A stretch of 64,000 nucleotides of DNA from JADJSS01 sp964490845. Lineage in GTDB: Bacteria > Bacteroidota > Bacteroidia > Chitinophagales > JADIYW01. How positions within the stretch are numbered: position 1 is the first letter of the stretch; each line of letters starts with the position of its first letter. Shown in pieces: positions 23,916 to 31,423 of this stretch. Below the pieces are notes generated by a model. It was not told where the DNA came from. It saw only the letters and a list, made by a program, of their open reading frames with translations, and did not search any database. Made by a program: the position numbers and the translations under genes. Location of the stretch: NCBI GenBank assembly GCA_964490845.1, contig CAZBED010000001.1, forward strand, positions 62,001 through 126,000, read 5' to 3'.

Positions 23916-25445
23916 ATGTCAACAGCACTATCTTATTACTTTAACGAAGAACACGAATCTTTCAGAAAAACGATTCGACAATTTCTGGAAGCGGAAGCCA
24001 TTCCTAATATCGACCAATGGGAAAGCGACGGAAAAATCCCACGTGAGTTTTGGAAAAAATTTGGAGAAATGGGCTACTTCGGCCTCTGCTACCCCGAACA
24101 GTACGGGGGAAGCAATCTTGACTTCTTCTACAACGTGGTCATGCTCGAGGAAATCTCTAAAATATTCTCCGGAGGCTTTGCCATCACGGCAGCGGTACAG
24201 GTATTTATGAGTACACCGTATATCATGCATCACGGCAGCGACTACCTCAAAGAAAACTACCTGAAACCTGCCATAGAAGGGTCCAAGATAGGTTGTATCG
24301 GCATCACTGAACCCGGGGCCGGCAGTGACGCGGCCAACATACAAATGCGCGCCAGAAAGGAGGGAGATTATTATATTCTGAACGGTTCCAAAACGTTTAT
24401 CACCAACGGTATCTATGGCCACTTCGTTATTCTGGTTTGCAAAACCAATCCCGATGCGGGAGCTGCCGGTGTAAGCTTGCTGGTAGTGGACTTGAACAGT
24501 GACGGCATTGCTAAAAACAAACTGAAGAAACTCGGCTGGTACTCGTCAGATACAGCCGAACTTCATTTCGACAATGTAAAAGTGCCCGCCAAAAATTTAT
24601 TAGGCGAAGAAGGCAAAGGATTTTATTACCTGATGGGCGGTCTGCAGTTAGAGCGATTAGCAGGTTCCATTATGGGCTATGCCGGTTGTGAAGCCATCCT
24701 GCAATACGGCCTGGAATACATGAGTCAGCGCAGCGCCTTTGGCCGGACTATCAACAAATTTCAGGTACTGCGCCATCGTGTAGCACAGATGTCCTCGGAA
24801 ATTGAATCGGTAAAATTTTTCATTTTACATATCTGCAGAATGAATGCTGACGGAAAATACGCCGTTAAGGAAAGTTCTATGGCCAAACTGCTGGCTACCG
24901 AACTGGCGGATAAATGCACCTATCAGGTATTGCAATTTTTAGGTGGCTATGGCTATATGGAAGAATACAAAGCCGCCCGGGCATTCCGGGATGCTCGTAT
25001 CGGTACCATTGGCGGAGGTTCGTCGGAAATCATGAGGGAAATCATCGCCAAGATGGTGATTGACGATGTCAATTACGAACGCGCCGAATCGAAACATGGC
25101 CAATCATCTACCGACGGCAGTCAACCGTTAACCGTAGACAGTATTTTTGCAACGCTCCCTTCAAGATTTAAAAAAGAAAAAGCAGCCGGAAAAAACTTAA
25201 AGGTCTTATTCAAATTTAATACCTCATCTTATTTAGTGGATATCAGTAATGGTGAATTATCTGTAAATAACTCTGCGGATAATGGACTGTCAACTGCGGA
25301 CTGCACGGTAGAAACCGACGATGAAACTTACATCGCTGTCGAAACCGGCAAACTGAATCCGCAGGAAGCCTTTATGACAGGAAAGATCAAAGTGTCAGAC
25401 CTGATGCAAATGATGTCCTTTGGCGGTCTGTTCAAAAAGTTATAA
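23916..25445 (+). CDS. Acyl-CoA dehydrogenase with a C-terminal SCP2-like domain (copy 2)
   Basis: A 509-residue paralogue of the dehydrogenase at 22128, with the same architecture. The ACAD core is about 1-390 ('EHESFRKTIRQFLEAEAIPN', 'ITEPGAGSDAANIQMRAR', 'TFITNGIYGHFVILVCK', 'QVLRHRVAQMSSEIESVKFF' and 'GGYGYMEEYKAARAFRDARI' with the catalytic Glu). The SCP2-like tail ends 'NPQEAFMTGKIKVSDLMQMM'. The tail carries in-frame 7-nt arrays at residues about 400-409 and 452-463, the same positions as in copy 1 but with different repeat words. It is the last gene of the catabolic operon, before the terminator at 25474. The two paralogues may oxidise different chain lengths or form one mixed enzyme (inference). 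Confidence 0.92.
   Translation: MSTALSYYFNEEHESFRKTIRQFLEAEAIPNIDQWESDGKIPREFWKKFGEMGYFGLCYPEQYGGSNLDFFYNVVMLEEISKIFSGGFAITAAVQVFMSTPYIMHHGSDYLKENYLKPAIEGSKIGCIGITEPGAGSDAANIQMRARKEGDYYILNGSKTFITNGIYGHFVILVCKTNPDAGAAGVSLLVVDLNSDGIAKNKLKKLGWYSSDTAELHFDNVKVPAKNLLGEEGKGFYYLMGGLQLERLAGSIMGYAGCEAILQYGLEYMSQRSAFGRTINKFQVLRHRVAQMSSEIESVKFFILHICRMNADGKYAVKESSMAKLLATELADKCTYQVLQFLGGYGYMEEYKAARAFRDARIGTIGGGSSEIMREIIAKMVIDDVNYERAESKHGQSSTDGSQPLTVDSIFATLPSRFKKEKAAGKNLKVLFKFNTSSYLVDISNGELSVNNSADNGLSTADCTVETDDETYIAVETGKLNPQEAFMTGKIKVSDLMQMMSFGGLFKKL
25115..25142 (+). repeat. In-frame 7-nt array, dehydrogenase copy 2, linker
   Basis: Units in 7-nt phase (CGGCAGT, CAACCGT, TAACCGT, AGACAGT); the two middle units are clear and the outer two degenerate. 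It occupies the core-to-tail linker, matching 23290-23317 in copy 1. Confidence 0.6.
25270..25304 (+). repeat. In-frame 7-nt array, dehydrogenase copy 2, SCP2 loop
   Basis: Five units in 7-nt phase (ACTCTGC, GGATAAT, GGACTGT, CAACTGC, GGACTGC) encode the loop of the SCP2-like tail that holds the ACCATCG array in copy 1. Confidence 0.7.
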
Positions 25446-25473
25446 AATTGTAAAAACAGACAGGTTATACTGT

Positions 25474-25509
25474 AAAAACCCTCCATTTTCCAGGAGGGTT
25501 TTTGTTTTT
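25474..25509 (+). terminator. Rho-independent terminator of the catabolic operon
   Basis: An 11-bp stem (25474-25484 with 25493-25503), core CCCTCC/GGAGGG, an 8-nt loop and a T-rich tail. Its T-run supplies the -33 box of the next promoter. Confidence 0.88.
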
Positions 25510-25532
25510 AACAAGATTTGGTTGTATATTTG
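25501..25532 (+). promoter_or_regulatory. Promoter of the PDZ protein gene
   Basis: TTTG (25501-25504), a 20-nt spacer and TATATTTG (25525-25532) match the Bacteroidota consensus exactly. The leader to the ATG at 25558 would be about 20 nt and contains AGGGGA just before the start, a strong ribosome-binding site for this phylum. The -33 box overlaps the upstream terminator tail. Confidence 0.75.
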
Positions 25533-25557
25533 ATAGAACTACTGAAAATCAAGGGGA

Positions 25558-26391
25558 ATGAGATTTTTAATTTTTTGGGGGATACTTCTCAGTATCAATT
25601 TTAATATCCATGCACAAAAAACCAATAAAAATATTGGTGGTATTGGAGGTATGGCCATTTTTGACTCTGTGGCCAAACGGCCAATTATCAAATCGCTGGA
25701 AATAAACAGCTACATCAATGCCCATTCCCTGAAGCCGGGCGATTTAATCTTAGAAATTGACAAGATACCCGTTCACCAGATGACGTATGGCGAAGTGCTC
25801 CGCTTAGTGCAGGGCGAAGTGGGTACACCAATGAGCCTGAAGGTGATGCGCTATAACGGCATAGAAAAATATTATGAAATCAAGCGTATCCGCGTAACGC
25901 TGGATATGAATCCGACCTGGTGGCAGGTGCCGGATTACCGGTACTATAGTTTTCTGGATGGTATCAATTATACCATCAGCCAGTTGAAAGCCAATGGAAA
26001 ATACGCTATTGATACGGCCGCGAAAGTAGTGGACGACAACAATAAAGTGTACTGCAATTACAATATCCGCGGCGCTTATGAATCCGTTTATTTCAAAAAC
26101 CCTACCGGTAAAGTAACATGGAACTGCAGTTTTGTGAAAACGGATGATAAATCCAAAGCCGACGGGATGTATAATTATTTAGTCATTCAGCTGCGAAATT
26201 TTAACCTGAAAAACGCGATGCTGTCTAAAACCGAAAGCCTGCAGCCTGAATCGAAATTATACGCCATCAAACCGAAAGAGGTTTCAGATTTAGCGTTATC
26301 CAACCTGAATATCAATGTCAAACTAAAGAAAGAATTTGACAAAGACGAAAATAAAGATCTCTGGAAAGTAGAAGTGGAAGTTAAAATTTAA
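25558..26391 (+). CDS. Secreted PDZ domain protein
   Basis: A 277-residue exported protein with a signal peptide at 1-19 (FLIFWGILLSINFNIHAQ). Residues about 25-105 form a PDZ domain: 'GGIGGMAIFDSVAKRPIIKS', 'HSLKPGDLILEIDKIPVHQM', 'EVLRLVQGEVGTPMSLKVMR'. PDZ domains bind peptide C-termini and often sense unfolded envelope proteins. The rest (about 110-277) is beta-rich without a recognised motif, and there is no protease domain. It overlaps the convergent WbqC gene by 11 bp at its 3' end. Confidence 0.85.
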   Translation: MRFLIFWGILLSINFNIHAQKTNKNIGGIGGMAIFDSVAKRPIIKSLEINSYINAHSLKPGDLILEIDKIPVHQMTYGEVLRLVQGEVGTPMSLKVMRYNGIEKYYEIKRIRVTLDMNPTWWQVPDYRYYSFLDGINYTISQLKANGKYAIDTAAKVVDDNNKVYCNYNIRGAYESVYFKNPTGKVTWNCSFVKTDDKSKADGMYNYLVIQLRNFNLKNAMLSKTESLQPESKLYAIKPKEVSDLALSNLNINVKLKKEFDKDENKDLWKVEVEVKI

Positions 26392-27001
26392 GCGATAACA
26401 AATAATCTTTACTGCGGCTACCCAAATTGAACAACACATCCAGAACGGATAAATCTTTCTGAAAAGCGAACCGGTCACTGAACACCTGAGGATACTCGGG
26501 AAAATAAATTTCAGCAGCCTTGGATGGCAATACGTAATTCCTGTAATCTGTACCATTAAAATCCTGCGCGCTGTAATAGTTATCTAAAAAAGAGATGTCC
26601 GGTTCCGTCTTTAAAATTCCGCATATCGTCTGCAGTAATTGATAGTTATACTCCGTCAGCAATTCAAATTCATCTTCATAAAACCGACGGAAAGCATCTT
26701 CATAGAACTCAAAAAACGGAGAACGCCGGTAGCAGGTTGTCAGGCTTTGCCAATGCAGTTTTTGCCAGTTTTCATTATAGGAAATCCGGATATCTTTCAT
26801 AGCCGCGTGCTGGTGTTTGCCATGCACCAGTGGAATCGAAAGCCTCAGCAACCCGTTCGCGCCTAAGATATGCGCCCGGTTGCGGTAACTCCTTTTGACA
26901 AAATGCTCATGCCGGTCAAGGATGATTTTTTCCGACTGCAGCAGGATACTCCAGTAACTGCAACTTCCGGTATATTGAGATTCCAGTAAGACCGATTTCA
27001 T
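26381..27001 (-). CDS. WbqC-like family protein
   Basis: A 206-residue protein of the WbqC-like family: N-terminal 'ESQYTGSCSYWSILLQSEKI', then 'DRHEHFVKRSYRNRAHILGA' and 'LLRLSIPLVHGKHQHA'. WbqC-type genes often sit in surface polysaccharide clusters, but the biochemical role is unproven. The start codon is followed by the family's conserved N-terminus. The gene ends inside the 3' end of the PDZ gene. Divergent genes to its right encode envelope biosynthesis, which fits. Confidence 0.88.
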   Translation of the reverse strand: MKSVLLESQYTGSCSYWSILLQSEKIILDRHEHFVKRSYRNRAHILGANGLLRLSIPLVHGKHQHAAMKDIRISYNENWQKLHWQSLTTCYRRSPFFEFYEDAFRRFYEDEFELLTEYNYQLLQTICGILKTEPDISFLDNYYSAQDFNGTDYRNYVLPSKAAEIYFPEYPQVFSDRFAFQKDLSVLDVLFNLGSRSKDYLLSLKF

Positions 27002-27089
27002 GCGGCAAAGATATTATTTTCAGGGATTAAATCCGTTAATGACCATCCGTCTGCATGAAGAACTTAGGTAAAATGACTATTTTCACACC

Positions 27090-27971
27090 ATGAGAAAGCT
27101 GTTCACAAAAATCGGATTAGTGTACGCCCGGCTGCTCTCCTATTTGCCCCTGAACTTTTTATTTACCTTGTCCGATGTTATATATTTCATCTTCAACAGA
27201 ATATATACCTACCGCAAAACGGTGATTGATTTGAACCTGATTAATGCCTTCCCACACCAACGCAGCGAAGCCCTGTGGTTCATCCGAGGCAATTACTACC
27301 GCCATTTGGCCGATTTGCTGGTGGAAACCATCAAGAGCATCTCCATCTCTAAAGTGGAACTGAAAAGGCACATACAGCTGCACCACGAAAGCTATGCACT
27401 GCTCCGCAATTACGAACAGCGACAACAGCATATTTTTGTTGTCTTAGGGCATTATGGCAATTGGGAATGGGCTTCCCTCCTCGCTGGCCTGGAAACCAAA
27501 CTGCCTTCCTATGCCCTTTATTCCCCGCCGGGCAACAAAACCTTTGAACAGTTCCTGCTCAAAAACCGCTCCCGGTTTGGATGTCAGCTGGTGGCCATGA
27601 ACCAGCTGAAAACATTGTATGCTCATCTGCAAAAAAAATCTTCCTTAGTGGCGTTTGTCGCCGACCAGACACCCGTAGATACAGACAATGCCTACTGGAC
27701 GAAATTCATGAGCCTGCAAACCCCTTTCTTCAAAGGCTTCGACACACTGGCACAACGAACCAATGCCATAGTCCTGTACGCTTCCATTCGAAAACTAAAC
27801 CGCGGTTATTACGAGTTGCATTTCAGCACCATCACTGAACATGCCCAAACAGAACCGGAAAATGCCATCGTGGAAAAATATGTACGGCTGTTAGAAAAGG
27901 ACATTGAAAACAAACCCGAATACTGGCTATGGAGTCATCGGCGATGGAAAAGAGCCGGTGTTCAGTATTAG
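27090..27971 (+). CDS. Lipid A biosynthesis acyltransferase (LpxL/HtrB-like)
   Basis: A 293-residue inner-membrane acyltransferase that adds a secondary acyl chain to lipid A or a related lipid. The catalytic HX4E motif is H121/E126 in 'GHYGNWEW'. The N-terminus (about 5-37) has a hydrophobic anchor. Later conserved parts are 'VAFVADQTPVDTDNAYW' and 'FFKGFDTLAQRTNAIVLYAS', ending 'KPEYWLWSHRRWKRAG', the family hallmark. It is followed after 52 nt by a glycosyltransferase gene, probably in one operon for outer-membrane glycolipid synthesis. Confidence 0.93.
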   Translation: MRKLFTKIGLVYARLLSYLPLNFLFTLSDVIYFIFNRIYTYRKTVIDLNLINAFPHQRSEALWFIRGNYYRHLADLLVETIKSISISKVELKRHIQLHHESYALLRNYEQRQQHIFVVLGHYGNWEWASLLAGLETKLPSYALYSPPGNKTFEQFLLKNRSRFGCQLVAMNQLKTLYAHLQKKSSLVAFVADQTPVDTDNAYWTKFMSLQTPFFKGFDTLAQRTNAIVLYASIRKLNRGYYELHFSTITEHAQTEPENAIVEKYVRLLEKDIENKPEYWLWSHRRWKRAGVQY

Positions 27972-28023
27972 CCGATTGCCATTCTTAAAAATTCGCGTAT
28001 CTTAGTACCATATCAATGCGAAT

Positions 28024-29088
28024 ATGCAGCCAAAAGTCTCAGTAGTCATATTAAATTACAACGGCAAGGGCTGGCTGGAAAAGTTCTTACCCAATGTCAT
28101 TGAATACAACACTTATCCTAACTCGGAAATCATAGTAGCGGACAATGCTTCTACCGACGATTCCATTGCCTTTATGGAAGCTCAATATCCGGCAGTCAGG
28201 CTTATTCGCAATCATCAGAACAATGGCTATGCAGGTGGCTATAATGAAACACTGAAACAAATCGAAAGTGATTTTTATATTTTATTGAATTCCGATGTGG
28301 AAGTCACTCCGGGGTGGATAGAGCATCTAGTCGAATTTATGCGAAAAGACGTTAATATGGCAGCCTGCCAGCCAAAAATACTTTCCTATTACAACCGCAC
28401 ACAATTTGAATATGCGGGTGCTGCAGGCGGTTTTATTGACAAATATGGTTATCCGTTTTGTCGTGGCAGAATCTTTGAAACCTGCGAAAAAGACGAAGGC
28501 CAATACGACAAAAACTGTGAGATCTTTTGGGCAAGTGGAGCATGCCTTTTTATCCGTGCAGATTTATATCATAACACCGGCGGACTAGATGAAGATTTCT
28601 TTGCACACATGGAAGAAATAGATTTATGCTGGCGACTAAAAAACCTTGGCTACAAAATCGGATATTGTGCAGAGAGCACCGTCTATCATGTTGGCGGCGG
28701 CACTCTGAACAAATCCAATCCCCGGAAAACCTTTCTGAACTTCCGCAACAGTCGTTCATTACTACACAAAAATCTACCTAAACATATATTGAAAAATAAA
28801 AATTATATCAGAGACCTGTTGGATTGGATAGCATGGTTAAAAATCCTGCTTATAGATTCAAAAGAAGATGCGGATGCTGTTAAAAATGCCTTGAAAAATT
28901 ACAGAGCATCAAAAAAAATACTGGATTCAAAACGACAAGCTAATGAGATTTTGGAAAAATATGCTTCTGTTGGTAGACATAATACTTTTGGTATATATAA
29001 CAGTTCCATTGTTTGGAAGTATTTTATTTGCAAAATCAAGACTTTTTCTAAATTACCCATCTCGAAATTTTCAAATTATCCTACATGA
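28024..29088 (+). CDS. Glycosyltransferase family 2 protein
   Basis: A 354-residue GT-A fold glycosyltransferase of the rhamnosyl/WcaA-like group, expected to move a sugar from a nucleotide donor onto a glycolipid or polysaccharide at the inner membrane. 'VSVVILNYNGKGWLEKFLP' opens the fold, 'ADNASTDDSIAFMEAQYP' contributes to donor binding, and 'LLNSDVEVTPGWIEHLV' holds the metal-binding Asp pair. 'DEDFFAHMEEIDLCWRLKNL' contains the likely catalytic acidic residues. The C-terminal ~80 residues are basic and helical. Its stop overlaps the start of the next gene by 4 nt (ATGA), so translation is coupled. Confidence 0.92.
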   Translation: MQPKVSVVILNYNGKGWLEKFLPNVIEYNTYPNSEIIVADNASTDDSIAFMEAQYPAVRLIRNHQNNGYAGGYNETLKQIESDFYILLNSDVEVTPGWIEHLVEFMRKDVNMAACQPKILSYYNRTQFEYAGAAGGFIDKYGYPFCRGRIFETCEKDEGQYDKNCEIFWASGACLFIRADLYHNTGGLDEDFFAHMEEIDLCWRLKNLGYKIGYCAESTVYHVGGGTLNKSNPRKTFLNFRNSRSLLHKNLPKHILKNKNYIRDLLDWIAWLKILLIDSKEDADAVKNALKNYRASKKILDSKRQANEILEKYASVGRHNTFGIYNSSIVWKYFICKIKTFSKLPISKFSNYPT

Positions 29089-29975
29089 AAATATTCATCA
29101 TCGGCGCATCCGGATTAGTAGGTTCCAACTGCCTGCGGCATTTTAAAGAAAAAGGCTGGGAGTGTGTGGGCACTTACTACTCGTATGAAGCGCGCCATAC
29201 CGTTTTTTTTGACACCCTCAACCTGAACAATGAAGCCAACTTTGATGTACGTAGTTTTGACCCGGATGTAATCGTCCATTGCGGGGCGCTGACGCATGTG
29301 GACTACTGTGAGCAAAACGAAGCGGAGAGCTATGAAAAAACAGTCGTTTCCACAAAAAATATAATTACGCTGGCGAATGAATTGAAAGCCACTTTAGTAT
29401 TCATTTCTACCGACTATATTTTTGACGGCATCAACGGGCCGTATGAAGAAACCGCCGAGCCAAATCCGTTGTCTGTCTACGGATGTCACAAACTGGAGGC
29501 CGAACAGGCGGTCATGCATGCAAACCCAAATAATATTGTACTCCGGATTACCAATGTTTATGGCGATGAAGAGCGCGGCAAAAACTTTGTTTCCCGCATT
29601 ATCGAACAGATCTTCGAGCAGCAGAAACTGACACTACGGCTTCCGATTGACCAGTATGCTACCCCTATCAATGCCTACGACATTGCACGCTGTCTGTATT
29701 TGCTGCTCAACGACCGCAAGCATGGTGTTTACCACATTGCAGGCACCGACTACATGAACCGCGTACAACTCGCTCTCACCATTCTGAAGTACTTTCCGGA
29801 TGCCTTGTATGAACTGATACCGCTAACAACCGAACAGATCAACGCCCCGGCAGCGCGGCCTTTGCAGGGCGGCCTGAAAAACCGCAAATTCATGTCGGAA
29901 TACCACGACTTCCGCTTCTCCACAGTAGACGACTATGTGGGCGTTCGAAGTATTTTGTACGAAGACGAAGAGTAG
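29085..29975 (+). CDS. RmlD-like sugar nucleotide reductase (SDR family)
   Basis: A 296-residue extended SDR similar to dTDP-4-dehydrorhamnose reductase. The cofactor loop is GASGLVGS (7-14), with 'HCGALTHVDYCEQNEAESY' typical of RmlD, 'STDYIFDG' (109-116) and the catalytic pair Tyr132/Lys136 in 'YGCHK'. It would make a deoxysugar donor for the glycosyltransferase upstream, with which it overlaps by 4 nt. No rmlA, B or C genes are in the window, so the exact sugar is unknown. Confidence 0.9.
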   Translation: MKIFIIGASGLVGSNCLRHFKEKGWECVGTYYSYEARHTVFFDTLNLNNEANFDVRSFDPDVIVHCGALTHVDYCEQNEAESYEKTVVSTKNIITLANELKATLVFISTDYIFDGINGPYEETAEPNPLSVYGCHKLEAEQAVMHANPNNIVLRITNVYGDEERGKNFVSRIIEQIFEQQKLTLRLPIDQYATPINAYDIARCLYLLLNDRKHGVYHIAGTDYMNRVQLALTILKYFPDALYELIPLTTEQINAPAARPLQGGLKNRKFMSEYHDFRFSTVDDYVGVRSILYEDEE

Positions 29976-29986
29976 AGAGAAAGGGG

Positions 29987-30014
29987 GATTTTAGATTTAG
30001 GATTTGAATTGGGA
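29987..30014 (+). repeat. 7-nt array, left part of the repeat island
   Basis: Four units in phase (GATTTTA, GATTTAG, GATTTGA, ATTGGGA). The GATTTGG-type word is shared with the array at 15871-15905. Confidence 0.75.
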
Positions 30015-30092
30015 ATTACTCTCTGTCAGTCTTCAGCACCCATATCCTTTCGACGAGGAACGAGGAGAAAACTTGCTGTAGTAGTGAGTAGC

Positions 30093-30134
30093 GAGATTTG
30101 AGAATTGAGAATTCGGATTTGAGATTTCAGATTT
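30093..30134 (+). repeat. 7-nt array, right part of the repeat island
   Basis: Six units in strict phase (GAGATTT, GAGAATT, GAGAATT, CGGATTT, GAGATTT, CAGATTT), the longest array in the window. It has the same orientation as the array at 29987. Confidence 0.85.
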
Positions 30135-30328
30135 AAGGGTAACATCAGGGCAATAGTTATATTTTATACGTATACGCAGAAATTGTAAATTAGTTTCCTG
30201 CCTTTAAGAATGAAGCCATAAGTTTCAAACAAGTATTTTGTATAAAGACAGTTTACGGGAATTATATGAGACAAACTATAACAACCACTCCAATAAGTAT
30301 GTAAACTCTCAAAAAAGATAAGCTTCCG

Positions 30329-30796
30329 TCAAAACACCTCTTCTATCCGGCAGCTTTTCCCCTGAATTACTACCGTATCTCCTGCTTTCCTGTGCAGCAG
30401 CACATTGCTCAGCGGCGCCTGCGCAGAAAGGTACCACACCTTCCTGCCTTCCACGTCCGAACTGCCCAGCCCAACCGACAAAAAATAATACGCATCACCG
30501 ATGCGCGCCACAGCCCCCGGCACCATACTATCCCGGATAACATCTGACACTATAGTTTGCAGCTGCATATATTGCTGCCGCGCTGCTTCCAACTGCCGCG
30601 CGTTCCTCTCTTTGTCTGACTGTGCCATCGCGCGGGCGGTTTCGAACTTGTCGCCCGCCGAGCTTTTCTCTTCCCGGTTGGCGGCCTCCTGTGCCTCCCG
30701 CATTGCCCGTTCCGCCACATCCATACGTTCCTGTAACAGACGGATACCGTTGACTTTGAGCTGTTGTTTGAAAGATATATTCGGATTAATTGGCAT
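30329..30796 (-). CDS. GreA/GreB-like protein
   Basis: 155 residues from the ATG at 30796; a TTG four codons earlier is less likely. The N-terminal two thirds are a long charged coiled coil ('QERMDVAERAMREAQEAANR', 'KFETARAMAQSDKERNARQL'). The C-terminal ~50 residues resemble the Gre/FKBP-like domain ('VARIGDAYYFLSVGLG', 'YLSAQAPLSNVLLHRKAGDT'). Gre factors rescue stalled RNA polymerase by inserting the coiled coil into the secondary channel; whether this short Bacteroidota version does so is unknown. It is last in a four-gene minus-strand run, 16 nt after the LysE gene. Confidence 0.75.
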   Translation of the reverse strand: MPINPNISFKQQLKVNGIRLLQERMDVAERAMREAQEAANREEKSSAGDKFETARAMAQSDKERNARQLEAARQQYMQLQTIVSDVIRDSMVPGAVARIGDAYYFLSVGLGSSDVEGRKVWYLSAQAPLSNVLLHRKAGDTVVIQGKSCRIEEVF

Positions 30797-30812
30797 GAGC
30801 GAATTCAACTTT

Positions 30813-31415
30813 TTACATCACCCTAAAAATCATTACAGCGCCGAATACAAAGAGGCACACACCGGCGATTTTCTTTATCCAGATAAGTTTGTGCGCCTGC
30901 AGGCGTTGTTTGAGGAAGTAGGCAAAGCGTATCTTGACCAGATCAAACAGAAAAACCATAAACAGCACCGAAAAGTAAAAACCCAGCTGCTCCGTCAGGG
31001 TGTAGTCAAACGCTTTGATGGTAGTGTGTACCCCTATCCACCAGACCACCACGAAGGGGTTGAGGAGGTTGATGGTCACACCTTTCAGAAAAGCGCCGAT
31101 ATAGGTTTTAATATTTTCAATATGCACCGCCTGCAGGTCTGATTTGGAAAAGTAAGTCAGCGCACCGAATACCATCAGCACCGCGCCGCCAATCAAACCG
31201 ATATAAAATTTATACTGCGTGAAATCAAACCGCTGCATCAGCCTGTAGAGCACATAAATCAGCGCGACATCGCTCAGGATAACCCCCCAGACATAAAAGA
31301 CACCGGAACGCCAGCCTTTTCGGATAGTCAGCTCCATCAGCGCGAAAAATATCGGGCCAATCAAAAAACTGACTGTAATGCCCGTGAGGACTCCTTTAAC
31401 TACGGCATCCGTCAT
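30813..31415 (-). CDS. LysE-family amino acid exporter
   Basis: A 200-residue membrane protein with about six helices and the LysE/RhtB signature at its N-terminus ('GVLTGITVSFLIGPIFFALM', a Gly-Pro-Ile-Phe core). Further conserved features are 'GWRSGVFYVWGVILSD' and 'NLLNPFVVVWWIG'. The family exports amino acids or analogues. It lies 8 nt downstream of the nitroreductase gene, so co-transcription is likely, although no functional link is obvious. Confidence 0.9.
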   Translation of the reverse strand: MTDAVVKGVLTGITVSFLIGPIFFALMELTIRKGWRSGVFYVWGVILSDVALIYVLYRLMQRFDFTQYKFYIGLIGGAVLMVFGALTYFSKSDLQAVHIENIKTYIGAFLKGVTINLLNPFVVVWWIGVHTTIKAFDYTLTEQLGFYFSVLFMVFLFDLVKIRFAYFLKQRLQAHKLIWIKKIAGVCLFVFGAVMIFRVM

Positions 31416-31423
31416 GTGATGAA

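Larger units (their letters stand above)
29976..30328. other. Gene-free spacer with a composite repeat island
   Basis: 353 bp without a supportable gene. The first 160 bp hold two 7-nt arrays (listed separately) around a segment with 'CGACGAGGAACGAGGAGAAA' and 'GTAGCGAGATTT', related in inverse orientation to the repeat near mutS at 62991-63031. From about 30135 to 30328 the sequence is AT-rich and looks unique, with no clear promoter, terminator or RNA gene. Confidence 0.6.

Noticed and set aside
30155..30328. A small gene or RNA in the right half of the 30-kb spacer
   Set aside because: Only very short frames without ribosome-binding sites and no stable hairpin were seen.
30501..31142. Plus-strand open frame of 213 codons
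   Set aside because: It spans the opposite strand of the Gre-like and LysE genes and encodes Cys/Ser/Arg-rich nonsense typical of a shadow frame.
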